Positions 11,188-22,397 of a stretch of DNA of 64,000 bases are shown piece by piece. The DNA comes from Corallium rubrum (lineage: Eukaryota; Cnidaria; Anthozoa; Scleralcyonacea; Coralliidae). Below the pieces are notes generated by a model. That model did not search any database and was not told where the DNA came from. It saw only the letters and a program-made list of their open reading frames with translations. Numbering within the stretch: the first letter of the stretch is position 1; each line of letters begins with the position of its first letter. The translations under genes and the position numbers were made by a program. The DNA lies in contig OZ036002.1 in the NCBI GenBank assembly GCA_964035015.1, positions 15,743,881-15,807,880 on the forward strand, written 5' to 3'.

Positions 11188-12648
11188 TTATGAACACAAC
11201 GGTGGAAGTAAATTACATAAAGAACAACAAACACGGACAATGTCATCGGCAAGTGGAAGTAAACTAATAGGTAGTTCATGCTTAAGAACTTGAAAAACTT
11301 TAATCCTTCCTATGGCTTGTTCTACATAGATACGAACATTAGCAATGTTTGATGTTTTCCTCACATCTGAAGGGAGCATTTGCATGGATGCAGCCTTGCT
11401 TGGTGGGATGCACAATGTTGCCATTACCATCATGAGTTCCTCTCTAATCTTGAAACCTCTGTCTGCCATTACCTCATCGTACGGCTCAAGCATAGACATA
11501 AACCCACTATTCTTTACAATGAATATGTCGGTCGCTCTCCCTCCATATGTAGGAGACACATATGAAATAGCCCCATTAGGAGTTATTGCAACAAGAGCTT
11601 TAAATGTGTAGTGGTGCTTGTACTCACTCCACAGAGTTGCTGCCAAATCTAAACCGCTTGGTGTTTCGGTGAAGCACTCAAAACAATCAATGATACATCG
11701 TACCTTTGGGTACAATCTCTTAAAACACCTTGGCAGTGTTTTCTTGACTTGATGTCGACTTGGCCAAATGATGAGCACAGACAGTTCCTTTGACATTAGT
11801 TTCACCCAAGTGACAAAAATGCTGCTGGTAGTGCTTGTTGAAATTTGAAACCTGAAACTAAGGTCTTCTGTCATAAGAGCCAGTCTTAGTTTTATCAAAG
11901 TAAGCAACAATTCTTGCTCCAATAGTAGCTTTCGTGGTGGCCCATGTCTCTCACCAGTCCCAGAAAACGTCTGAAAAGCAGTTGGTGGGTTCGGGGTTTC
12001 TTTCTCAGTCTGTTTGGCTCCACCCCAGTACTGCATGCGCTGGGCCTTTTGCACCAGGAAATCAAACAGACATTTAAAAATCTCAGTCGATGGGAGACCA
12101 GTGTAAAATTTTACTTCGAACTCTCTCGTAAACTGTTCGAAACGAAGCGAGACTACCACAGGCGCTGTACTCTCACCAGATGTATCTGTGTCATTGCCAA
12201 CATCACTGGTAAAATCGGGGTCAGACTCGTCGGTAGAAGAAACATGAATATGGCTTCGTTTAGCGGCTGTTGTTGTCATTGAACGCCGCTCTTCTAGTTT
12301 GCTGGCTTTGCGCTTTTTGGGAGACTTGCTATGAATGTAGTCCGAAACAGTCATAAATACAGACGGGTAATCAGTTTCAGGATTGTTTGGTGTTCTTTCC
12401 CCCAAAGGAAAATGGTTTGAGCATACGAAAGTCCCTTGAGCACCAGCTGCTGGGTTGAAGTCATCACTTCGGCTTTTTAGGACTTGTCTTCGCCATATAT
12501 CCGCCAAACCAGCATTTCGTGGCCACTTATGAAAGACCAAATTATTTACATGAGACCTCTTGACAATTAGATCTGGATAACGTTTGTCATTATCGCAACA
12601 ACCGATTGCACAATGAGCATTTGCGGGCATATTAATGAGAAGTATCAC
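11188..12648 (-). CDS. THAP-domain DDE transposase (DDE_Tnp_4 type)
   Basis: An uninterrupted 486-codon frame, probably the transposase of the 7959-12752 element. The N-terminus is a THAP zinc finger (C13, C17, C76, H79; W52; a YPSVF motif near 94-98), which by family binds the element ends. If Met7 is used the protein opens MPANAH, closer to the usual THAP start. A Ser/Thr/Asp-rich linker (110-165) follows. A helix-turn-helix like HTH_Tnp_4 (about 245-290) leads into the RNase-H-fold catalytic domain with D321 (IIDCFE), D396 (MADRGF) and E443 (YVEQAIGRIK). GGRATDI between the two Asp is typical of DDE_Tnp_4. All three catalytic residues are present with no frame break, so the protein looks functional. 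It could also be called Harbinger/IS5-like; the partner YqaJ gene argues for ISL2EU. Confidence 0.9.
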   Translation of the reverse strand: MILLINMPANAHCAIGCCDNDKRYPDLIVKRSHVNNLVFHKWPRNAGLADIWRRQVLKSRSDDFNPAAGAQGTFVCSNHFPLGERTPNNPETDYPSVFMTVSDYIHSKSPKKRKASKLEERRSMTTTAAKRSHIHVSSTDESDPDFTSDVGNDTDTSGESTAPVVVSLRFEQFTREFEVKFYTGLPSTEIFKCLFDFLVQKAQRMQYWGGAKQTEKETPNPPTAFQTFSGTGERHGPPRKLLLEQELLLTLIKLRLALMTEDLSFRFQISTSTTSSIFVTWVKLMSKELSVLIIWPSRHQVKKTLPRCFKRLYPKVRCIIDCFECFTETPSGLDLAATLWSEYKHHYTFKALVAITPNGAISYVSPTYGGRATDIFIVKNSGFMSMLEPYDEVMADRGFKIREELMMVMATLCIPPSKAASMQMLPSDVRKTSNIANVRIYVEQAIGRIKVFQVLKHELPISLLPLADDIVRVCCSLCNLLPPLCS

Positions 12649-12684
12649 TCATGAATATGCATGTCGCCATATAGGATTTCTTTA

Positions 12685-12752
12685 GTGACCGCGCGCTCGC
12701 CCCAATGTTTTTGCACCCCCGCCAATATGGCGTCGTTTACCTTAAAAGGGTC
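12685..12752 (-). repeat. Right terminal inverted repeat of the ISL2EU-like transposon
   Basis: Reverse complement of the left end and ends CCTTAAAAGGGTC. It lies just upstream of the transposase start on the minus strand, so it may carry the promoter as well as the transposase binding site (inference). Confidence 0.93.
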
Positions 12753-13844
12753 TATTAGATTATATTCAAGAGACTACAACAGCGGCGACGCGACGCCATA
12801 CAACAATTTAAGTAAGCAATATTTTGCCGCAGTTGTCTTATTACAATACAGGTTGGCATTTCTGTAGATCATTGCCGGGCAGAAACTGGTAAGAATACAG
12901 GAGTGGCCCTCAAAACACTTTTCGATTTCACTCTAGGGATCTCTATACGAAGGGCACGACTGACTAGCCATATCACTATTAATTTTATGCTTATTAAAGG
13001 AAAAAAGCGGCCATATGCTATATTCTATACTACGGAAGTTTGAAGGTGTTTGCTTTCTCTCAATGCGGTAGGGCAAAAGCAATCTATGATCCAACTGTTT
13101 ATTATACAACTAGAAGTTTTTATCAAAAGTGAAGTGCTGCGAGTTGCTACCATTTACTATTTAGTAGTAAAATACTGGTTATCGTCTGAAGCATTTTCAG
13201 TTAAAGAGCTTAAGCTGTCTGCCCCTCGAAATGTCGCTAAGCCTTTTGTGGCCTTGATATATACTTCCAGCAACAAATAGAGTTGTGTTTGATACAATAG
13301 TATAGTAGAAAAATACACTTACTTCTCTTTAATAAATCAATATATTCCAGCACCAAACAATGCCAACTTACCTGGTGTAGCGTAGCGCACAATTTAATGC
13401 CTGCGGCTGATCGGTAGACATTGCGTATACCGAAGATCATCGCCCACGAAATCCTAAGAATCGAGTTTGTGAACGCATATAAACTCGCCTTACGGCTCGC
13501 AGCAATAACCGCTCTATCCGTTTTTCGCGTCATTTGAACTAATTTAGTTCTTAATAAATTCAATCTACATTTTTACAGGAATTTTAATGTAGTCATACTC
13601 AGTTTTAAATATAGAAATTTTAATATTATATACTTTTGTCTCAGTAATAAATAGGGATTTAAGATCTACTATACGTCAACTCAACGACGATGTCCTTTAA
13701 ACAAAATAATTCCTTTTGTAAAACAAAGAGACTGAACAATTTTGAGTCCTAATGTCCCTAATTCGCCGTAGCCTGTTGTTCTCGTTCCTCACTTTACTGT
13801 ATGTGCGGCATCGTTCCAGCACTTGTTGGCCTTTAACTTTATGA
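12753..13844. other. Intergenic flank of the transposon
   Basis: No domain-bearing frame. The only candidate is the weak exon at 13372-13533, listed separately. Confidence 0.4.
13372..13533 (-). CDS. Possible first coding exon, unrecognised protein
   Basis: An ATG (13531-13533 on the minus strand) opens 54 codons, MTRKTDRAVIAASRKASLYA onward, ending in CAG followed by a perfect GTAAGT donor (13366-13371). Start, open frame and consensus donor suggest an exon, but no following exon was found and the peptide is not recognised. It may be chance. Confidence 0.2.
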
Positions 13845-13960
13845 CGTTTGTCCTCAACTGAGGTTTACCTATTAACAGATTTTGGCCACCCACGGGCCAA
13901 GGCTGGTGACGTTGCGACATTAACCTGTCTGCCATGCTTGTCTCTGCAAAATATAATTCA
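13845..13960 (+). repeat. Dispersed repeat, partner at 16150-16240
   Basis: CAACTGAGGTTTACCTATTA through CTGTCTGCCATGCTTGTC recurs at 16150-16240 with scattered differences. No coding content. Between its two copies lie the TACGAC array and a 1-kb unique stretch. Confidence 0.55.
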
Positions 13961-14015
13961 TATTCCTTCACGTTTCTCTCAATCTACTAAAAGTTTTGCT
14001 TTACTATCATTATTA

Positions 14016-14018
<3 letters not shown>

Positions 14019-14047
<29 letters not shown>

Positions 14048-14428
14048 ACGACTACGACTACGACTACGACTACGACTACGACTACGACTACGACTACGAC
14101 TACGACTACGACTACGACTACGACTACGACTACGACTACGACTACGACTACGACTACGACTACGACTACGACTACGACTACGACTACGACTACGACTACG
14201 ACTACGACTACGACTACGACTACGACTACGACTACGACTACGACTACGACTACGACTACGACTACGACTACGACTACGACTACGACTACGACTACGACTA
14301 CGACTACGACTACGACTACGACTACGACTACGACTACGACTACGACTACGACTACGACTACGACTACGACTACGACTACGACTACGACTACGACTACGAC
14401 GACTACGACTACGACTACGACTACGACT

Positions 14429-14469
<41 letters not shown>

Positions 14470-14613
14470 TACTACGACTACGACTACGACTACGACTACG
14501 ACTACGACTACGACTACGACTACGACTACGACTACGACTACGACTACGACTACGACTACGACTACGACTACGACTACGACTACGACTACGACTACGACTA
14601 CGACTACGACTAC
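14019..14613 (+). repeat. TACGAC hexanucleotide array
   Basis: About 95 tandem TACGAC units, almost free of substitutions. Near 14398-14470 the period changes from 6 to 3, giving a short GAC run, and then returns. Every frame is open (Leu-Arg, Tyr-Asp, poly-Val on the other strand), which explains the long open frames; none is a gene. The homogeneity implies recent expansion or strong homogenisation. Confidence 0.95.
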
Positions 14614-15660
14614 AGTGGAGATCGTATTACACCAAGCCATGTCAACAAGACAAGACACTGACACAGTCCATATACATTATGTGGATAATAGATATCAAAA
14701 TCAAAATCTTAAACTAATATCAGGAGACAAAAAGCATAAACAAAATGCCTACACTACAGTATATATTGGTTCGGCTGGGTTCGCGGTATATAAGTGAAAT
14801 ATTTAATATTAATAAACTTTTGACCGCAGTAATATGCTAATTTCATAAACGATCATGCCAGCCGGTCATGGCGCACAGATTGTTCGGTTAATACAAGTCC
14901 AAAACTATTATAATAAGAGTCAAATTTAGTTAAAACAGAATATATTTACGTTATGGCTGTACAAGACTTGTTTTTCCTTTCTCGAACATACTTCGGGATG
15001 AAAGATTCGGCACCAAAATTCTACTGAGGCAGAAGCTCGTGTTGTTGATAGCACTCAACAGCTCTTCAACGGAACTCTTCGGCAAAGCGTCGATTCACTT
15101 CATCAGATCAGCGTAAACATCTTAAAGATATGGCCGATCGTTTTTCTCAAACGCGAACTGCACAGTCTCGTAAATACTACAAGACATTGCAGTATATTCG
15201 CTATTTCGCTTTTATATTTCTGTGTGGCACTTGAAATTGAACCTTCGCGTTCAAGCTGCGATCAGAAGGCTGATGCATATGATCGATCAAAAAATGTAGC
15301 CAATGAGAATTCAGATATTTTTTGAATTAGCCAATCGGATAGCTTATATACGAGCCCCTGATCCACAAACCGATCAGAACTCCCCACAGATCGATCAAAA
15401 AGCAAATTGGCCAATCGGATGGCTGGAATCAGACTACAGAGCGATCAAAACTCACGCGTAAGACCGCTGTTCTGTGACTTGATATATTATATCGAAGGCC
15501 TTGCCGCTGTATGAAACTTGATAACTGGACTACAAATTTTGAATATAAATGTCTTTGCTATGGACCGCAGTTTGAATCAATTAACTTAATTAATTAACTG
15601 CGCAATTTTTACCTTAGTCGCGTGATCGGTTTGACTACCCCTAGATCCGCCCCTGATGGC
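14614..15660. other. Intergenic, no gene seen
   Basis: AT-rich. 15290-15440 has several GATCGATCAAAA and GCCAATCGGAT motifs forming a loose local repeat. Confidence 0.4.
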
Positions 15661-16235
15661 CACTTTCAGAATTTTATTCTGGCTAACACCAGACGATTTT
15701 ATTCAGCATATGGGATGGTCTTGGGCTAGAGGGGGTTTTGCATGAAATTCGAGGGGGTTCCTCCTCACTTTTTCTGTGATGACTTTGTTCTCGCAGCCGT
15801 GTTTGTCGAGTTAATTGCTTCTGCATGTTTTGTTGAGGCTTTGTCCTCACAATTTTGTTGTGTGGCATACAAGGGTTGGTGTTGAGGCGACAGTACTGTT
15901 TGCCGTGCTTGACCTTGCCACAACCTTTATTGGTTTTGTCCTAACTTTTGTTGGGTTTGTCCTCACCTTAATTGGCTGAGGTATTGTTTTAACCTTTTGG
16001 TTAGACAATTTCTCCATGTATTTGGAGTGTGTTCCTCATGTTATTTGAGGTTTTGTTCCAACTTTTGTTGGGTTTGTCCTCACCTTAATTGGCTGAGGTA
16101 TTGTTTTAACCTTTTGGCTAAGCAATTTCTCCATGTATTTGGAGTTTTTTCCTCATATGAGGTTTATTTATTAATAGATTTTGGCCATCCAAGGCTAGTG
16201 ATGCGGCGACATTAAACTGTCTGCCATGCTTGTCC
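15661..16235 (+). repeat. Degenerate tandem repeat
   Basis: Two units of about 114 bp (start near 15953 and 16067) share TTGTCCTCACCTTAATTGGC and TTTCTCCATGTATTTGGAG. A third diverged piece is at 20144-20220, on the far side of the LINE. This suggests the retroelements at 16236-20143 were inserted within this repeat. Non-coding. Confidence 0.55.
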
Positions 16236-16767
16236 TTGCGAGAAACTCTATAATCACAGGTCCTCTATTTATAACAGCTACGCCAGTCAGGAAGGAAACA
16301 CACGGTACAACGATAACCAAACTCGGTTTAATATAAACTAGAGTACAACAATGGCTATACGATAGAGAGCCGAAGTAACGATAGGAATAACAAGAGAAGC
16401 GTGCTTTCCTAATAAGGAAGACATATCCTTATATAGGAGTTATTCCCTAGATATGAATTAACATAAATTAACATAAAGTAAACAGCTAAGCCACATATGG
16501 CGTGGTATCTTTTTCTTTTGCTTCTCTTTTGTTCTTATCACAATTTTGCTAGAGAAGATCAACTGTAAAGTACAAGTTTGCTATGGAGTTACAAAGCGAA
16601 CGGAGACTAAGTGTCATATTCAAAATACTTAGGCGGGTGTCGGTCACGTTGAGGTTGGTTACTGCTTCTTGTGGACTCATCACAATTATCTTGAGGAATA
16701 GAGGATGCAGAACTAGGTAGAGGAGTATCTTGCATACTTGGTGGGTTGTCATCGGACGATGGAAGGG
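16236..16767 (-). pseudogene. 3' fragment of an LTR-type retrotransposon (tentative)
   Basis: On the minus strand an open frame of about 55 codons ends at a TAG near 16607. It is Ser/Pro/Gln-rich and finishes QPQRDRHPPKYFEYDT. A basic R-x-PPxYxxYD tail is commonly seen at the C-terminus of LTR-retrotransposon polyproteins. Downstream are a purine-rich run (AACAAAAGAGAAGC, near 16520), a TATATAAGGA TATA-like box (near 16436) and LTR-like sequence. I see no second LTR and no target duplication. The fragment directly abuts the truncated LINE at about 16770. Confidence 0.4.
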
Positions 16768-19739
16768 TTAAACCTCCTTAAAGCTTTTCAATCCCCTTCC
16801 ACCATCATCTCTTTTCGCATACAATCTCTCGTCACTTGCTTGTTTTCCATGAAATCCTTGTTTCCTAAGTGCGGTTTTAACAATCTTATCCAGCTCTTCT
16901 AAATCTCCTTTCCTCAAGTTACATACATTCATGACATATCCAGCTACTGGCACCACCCTACAATTTATCGCTTTCACAAGATTTTCATCATTCAGATTCA
17001 CCCCCATCAATTGTTCCAATCTTTTTGCAATCTCCTTTTTCACTCTTTGCATCACCCTTCTGACATCAATTTTGTCGCCTTGCTCACAACCGAGAAATTT
17101 GTACACTTCGTTCTGTTCTGGGTCCAGTGCTTTCATCCTCTCTTCCAGAACTGCCAATCCATCTCCTTTCACCATCTTTCCATTTTTAAAGACAATTTCC
17201 GCACATTTCTTCACACCATAACATGCTCCTGTATCCATGCTTGCCTTCACTATCGTTTCATTCGCTACTTCAAGCTTTAGATGGGTTTCTTGGTATACTT
17301 TTAGATCGTCGATAAACATACTGTGTGTTCTCTTCAGGTCTCTTTTTCCTGATTGTCCCATCTTGTACCCACCTGTCTCCTCCAGCATCATTGTAATTGG
17401 TACTTCCGTTAAGAAAAAACCCACCGGGGAATAGCTGTCGCCTTGTAAGAAACCTTTCCGAATTTTTATCCATCTGCTGATTTTCGTTTCTCCTTTGTCC
17501 TTGTTTTCCATCCCTTCATCAGGTGGCTTAACACATTCACCACTTTTTCTGGCACTCCCATCCATTGATAAACTCGTAACATCCAGTCATGTCTGACCAT
17601 GTCATATGCCTTGCGGTAATCATAGAATGCTACAGCAAGGTTTCGCTTTTTCCCTCTTACTTCGTCCATAATGGTATTATCCACTATAAGTTGGTCAACT
17701 GTTCCTAGTACGCCGGAGCATGTTCCAATTTGACTTTTATCCCAAAGGTTGTTTCTTTCAGCGTGGTCCTTCATATAGCTTCCAACGTTTCCAGTGAATA
17801 TCTTATAACACGTGTTCAAACAGGTTATAGGTCGATATTCCCTTTCATCGCTTAAATCTTCTAACTTCAGCAACAACACTGTCCTTCCCTGAGTAATCCA
17901 TTCTGGTATTATCTCCGGTTGTTGGATCCATTTATTAAAACTTTTTACCATTGCCTTCCATGTTCCTCTAAGCTTTTTCCACCCGAAATTCTGTATCCCG
18001 TCAATGCCAGGGGCTGACCAATTCTTTCTCGTTCTGATTATCTTGTACAACTTCTCTTCGGTAATTGTTAATTCTTCTACATTAATTACTTTTGCCTTGA
18101 TCTTCTCTGCTACTGTTCTCATCCACCTTCTGTGCGGAGTACTGGTTTCGTCTTCCCAGATGCCCGCCCAGAATTCAACAAATTTGTCGATGTCTGGTAC
18201 TGTTCCTCTCCTTCCCTTGGCATTATTGATCTTTTGGTAAAACCTCCCTTCATCCTCTCGAAACATTTTGTTGTTTCTGATCTTTTCGTCTCTCGTCCTT
18301 ATTTTTCCCAACTTTGTCTTTCGGTATCGTAATTCCTCAAGCCATATTTCTTTCGCCTTGAGAAACTCTTCATTCTTTATTAATTTATTTTGTACTTTGC
18401 TCCTTAACCTTTCCAATATTCTTTTTTCCTTCTTTGTTATTTTTCTCTTCACCTTTCTCCTATGAATCTCGTTGGACAGCCACGCAACCATCTGTCTCGC
18501 TTCTTTCACCTGTTTTTCCAGTTTTCGTATCCTTCTGTTCTCATCCCTCTCTCCCTTCTTTTTCGTCTTTTTCTTGCTCCGTTTTATTCCCATTCTTTCC
18601 TCAATAGTCCTTCCCATTGCATACACCGCATCTACTATTTTACATACATTGTCCGTGTTGCTCAGGTGTTTTTCCAGTACTTTATTTGCGTTTGCTAGCT
18701 CTGTTTCACTAATGTTCACTTTTATCTTAATAAGTCGATCTCGTTCCTCAATATTTTGATTAGTCGTTAGGCTTAGCTTATTTAAGTTCTCCATGAATCT
18801 TATTTGCATTTCTCTCTCATCCTCGTTTTCCTCTACTCCTTCCCTTTCCTCGGCATCTTCTTGCTTGTTCTCATGATCTCCTTGTCCGTTGTTCACAGGT
18901 ACTTCCACATTCTCCCGATCTTCCTCATTTTTCGCATCCCAGTCTCCGCTTTGTGAATTCTCACTGTTGCTTCCGGTTTGTTCAACTTGGTCTGGCTCCA
19001 GTTCTCTCCTATCTCGTAGTTCAATCAAGTTTGCTACCGCTTTATCTTTCCGGAATATTGCTGCATTATCCCTCAGACACTGTGCACTCATTGGCTTGTC
19101 TTCATAAATCGAATCCCATGCTTCTTTCATTCTCTTCATGAACCGTCTTCCTCTACTTCTTTCCTGTTCTTCAATCCTTAATAAATTAATTTTCATTTCG
19201 TTGGTCCATTCGGCATTACTTGTACCTGTATTGTCGCTACCATAAATGTTGTCTTGGGTTGCTTCGATGTTGATATTTATTTCTCTCTTAAATCTCACTG
19301 CATTATCTCTTAAGTTCTGCTTTGACATGTTACGTTTCTCGGGATACTTTTCGTCCCATCTCCTTTTCAGTCTTTCCATGAATCCTCTACCTCTTCTCCG
19401 TTCTTCTTCCTCTACTTTTACTAACCACCTCTTTTCATCATCTGTATATGTTGATAAATAGTGTCTTCTATGAGCCTCTTCATTTGAGTCAGCCTGGTCT
19501 TGCCTAGCCACATTGGTTCTCTGAAGTGCTCCATTGGTGTTGTTAGTTTCATTGTTAGGTTGAAATTGATTGTAATCCAAATCTCCCATATAAAGTTGCA
19601 AACGACGCACGGGAACAAGAAGTCCATCCAGTGTTGCCCGGCTCTCTGGATAAGGCTTTATGATGGTAGTGGCGCCATGTCTACCAGATCCCGCGATTGG
19701 CGACCTCATAACGCAGTGGCCATTCACCCATATCGGCAC
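16768..19739 (-). pseudogene. LINE reverse transcriptase, R4/Dong/NeSL-like, frameshifted and 3'-truncated
   Basis: Two minus-strand frames (17466-19739 and 16768-17565) together encode a non-LTR retrotransposon protein. The N-terminal half carries two similar Myb/SANT-like blocks (RRGRGFMERLKRRW... and RSRGRRFMKRMKEAW..., each followed by LRDNA). A highly charged coiled-coil region follows. The RT has the SAPGIDGI region, motif A FYDYRKAYD (catalytic Asp codon at 17619-17621), motif B QGDSYSP and FIDDLKVY at about 17301-17324. The DDLK form is typical of early-branching elements with a restriction-like endonuclease (R2/R4/NeSL). A one-base slip in a run of A near 17485 separates motifs A and B, so no intact protein is made. 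The C-terminus stops at GLKSFKEV, where family members continue to a nuclease; that part is missing. Confidence 0.75.
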
Positions 19740-20060
19740 GGTACCTTCGGGTTGCGGGTATAATTGTTTGTGTAACCTCCACTAGATGGGTTGTCAACCA
19801 CGACTAAAGAGCCCCATCTGCCCTGGTTTGTAGGATGACTGCTGGAAAGCTAACGAGCTCACCCTGCCCGGAGCACTGGTTAATTAAAGGCGCCAGAATC
19901 TCGCCTTTCGCCCCTTCTCCTGTTAGTTCCAAACAGCTTCGCCACGTGAAGGCCAGAAGTTGGACTTGACTGTCAGAGGCTCTATTTTACGCGAACCGTT
20001 GGGGCATTTTGTAGGCATAGGACCGCTCATTTTCCTATACCACCCCAGGCAATAACAGTC
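19740..20060 (-). other. Presumed 5' untranslated region of the LINE
   Basis: Unusually GC-rich for the window and without a frame of its own. In the minus direction it runs from CTGTTATTGCCTGGGG at the (TAA)n boundary to the LINE ORF. The first Met codons of the ORF may be untranslated too; MGDLDYNQF is an alternative start. RLE-type LINEs often carry a self-cleaving ribozyme here; I did not find a convincing fold. Confidence 0.5.

Positions 20061-20143
<83 letters not shown>
20061..20143 (+). repeat. (TTA)n microsatellite at the LINE 5' boundary
   Basis: About 27 uninterrupted TTA units. On the LINE's strand this is (TAA)n lying immediately upstream of its 5' end, which matters for the element's target preference. 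Confidence 0.95.
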
Positions 20144-22397
20144 GGCTGATGTGTTTTAACCTTATGGTTAAGCAATTTGGCATCCATTTATTTAGAGTTT
20201 GGTCCTCACTTGAGTTGCGGTATTCTCCCAACATCCCAACATGTGTTTGGTGATCTCATTAAATTTTGAATCCAGGGCTTGACCCTAACAATTTTATGGT
20301 GTTTATTTTCTTTACACTAACTACATATATGGCACCCTCATTTTTGTCTTTGCCTTTGAGGATGTCAAGTTAATTTTCTGGTTTTGAACCATCTCATGCA
20401 CATGTGTGAATATCCTGTACCTTGGATTAGATTCTGCCGTTTTGTTTTCTTTTGCCTTACAGAATTCAGTACTCATCTCACCCAGAGCTTGATTACCAAT
20501 TTTTCCGAGTACCTAAATGGTTGATCTACATGGTTGAGTCAGCATGTGGGGGACCAGATTTCAAATATATACATAATCAATTGTGTCACTGACGACGGAG
20601 GGACAAGTGGAACAACAAATATTACGAATATTCAGCAAACTAATACTTTGTCAACTTAGCCTTACATTTAGAATCTTATTTATAGCACTTAACAATTTTC
20701 AGGAACTGATGTAAGGACTCTAATTTTATTAATGCTTCGTGGGGAAGCTTGCTGGTTTTATCTTGTCCCCACTCAGGTTTCCTGTCAACTGGCTTTTCCC
20801 AAAGGGTTTTTACCAGCAGCAGGTTGTTTCCTGGCTTCCCTGATTTACCAGCTTGTATAGACCACTTGCACTTATTTCTTTGGTGGATGTCAACTACAAA
20901 CTATAGTATCTTCATTGATTAATTTCTCGGTTAAAGTCGAACTTTTATTTTGTCCTCCAGATCCACCGTTTTTGACGTAAGGAGCAAGAGGTGTATATAA
21001 ATACGTGTAATGGCATACTCATAACCATTTAGTAATAAATTAGGAGACTGTCTAGCAAGGGCAGCAGTCTTTCCAAGGCCTTGTAACAATTAGCTTGACC
21101 AATTTTATTGAAAGTTCGCAGTTTGTGTTCACTGGAGAACGGGATTACCTAGCAAGGGCGGAAATCCTTTAACCTCCTTGAAAGAAACCGAGCTAGGCTA
21201 AGCCAAGCTGACAGAGCTGTCTTATTGAAGTGTCACAGATCCGTTTAGGTTAGTATTTTAGAACGAGTAATTGTTGTTTGGCAACGATTGCAATCTTTCA
21301 TGTTCGTTGATGCGTTATTGTATGATTGCATATTAGGTTACTGTGATTTCCTATTTGCGCTAACAACCTCATGTCTCCGTATCAGGGGAAATGCTTTACA
21401 AGGCTGATTAGCGCCAGAAATCTTGATTACACCGGAGAGATATTTTGAAAGTTTTGTATCATAAGCGCTAGACGCTATTGCGATTACTGGACAATTTAGA
21501 CAGCTTGTGTCACGGTGTATCTTATCAGCACTGCATTTGCCTGGGGTGGGGCGGTATCATTATTGCATAATGATCCTTTGGCGTTTTATTGCCCTCACCC
21601 TCACTGGGCTCAATCATCAGTTTGAATTATGGAAAATAGTTATGTAATTTAATTATGACTTCTTAATAAACGCGGCTGTGGTCCAAGGGGACCATAGCCA
21701 ATTTATCCCAATTGGTGTATTTCATTTTCCTTGTGGGTTGCCCAGTAAACAGCTCAGTCAATGACTCAATGCAGTGCTGATATTAGTCAGAGGGAGACGG
21801 TGGAAGACATAAACATGCTTACAAAGCCTTTACAATGTTTACAACTGCACACGCAGGCGATCGCGGTAGACCTAGGTTGGTCCTGGCCTTGCTGCTTTAT
21901 AGTCCGACAACTAGTCCGAATAGAGCAAATATACCGGTAAGAACATGTTCAGTGCATGTCTAGATATCGCGTGTCGTATTACATTTGGAAACGTGTGTTT
22001 TAAAATATGTTTAAATATTTTCTGTTTTTCCGAATTTAAATAAAGTTTCTATTAAAATGATCGCTTGAATCTGCCGAATCCGACACTATAGGTTTGTCTA
22101 CTAAATATATTACATTTATACTGCATGTTAGCAAACCTTCGGCGCTTCCTGCAGTTCATATAAGACCATAGATTCTATTTGTGAAAACCTATGCAATTAT
22201 GCATTGCCATTGTCATGTAGTCTTGCTGGAGAGGCTACGTGAAGCTTTCAGAAATCAGTAGCCCGAGTGAACGCCTGAGGAGGCGTCTTGTTTGTGTTTA
22301 ACTCATTGCGGTCCAATAATCCTTATATCCGTCACTGGTGACTGATGACTTCAATTTGTTATACAGTGTGTATAAAAAAAACCGGAACCTGAGGGGG
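20144..22397. other. Intergenic, repeat remnants
   Basis: No supported gene. 20144-20220 is a diverged unit of the 15661-16235 repeat. 22245-22292 (AAATCAGTAGCCCGAGTGAA) recurs inverted near 43245-43295. The rest is unique AT-rich sequence. Confidence 0.4.

Larger units (their letters stand above)
7959..12752. mobile_element. Complete two-gene DNA transposon, ISL2EU-like
   Basis: A 4.8-kb unit bounded by long inverted repeats. Positions 7959-8022 are the exact reverse complement of 12689-12752 (64 of 64), and the match runs about 4 bp further inward with one mismatch. TA lies outside each end (7957-7958 and 12753-12754); AT is equally possible as the target because the dinucleotides overlap. 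Inside are two convergent genes: a YqaJ-type nuclease protein on + and a THAP-DDE transposase on -. From memory, a DDE transposase with THAP domain plus a separate YqaJ nuclease and a 2-bp target duplication is the ISL2EU superfamily. That assignment is from family knowledge, not a search. Near-identical ends point to recent activity, while the nuclease gene may carry a nonsense change. Confidence 0.85.

Noticed and set aside
13848-14717. 289- and 225-codon frames encoding Leu-Arg, Tyr-Asp or poly-Val
   Set aside because: Products of the TACGAC array. A repeat whose length is a multiple of three and which has no stop codon stays open in every frame.
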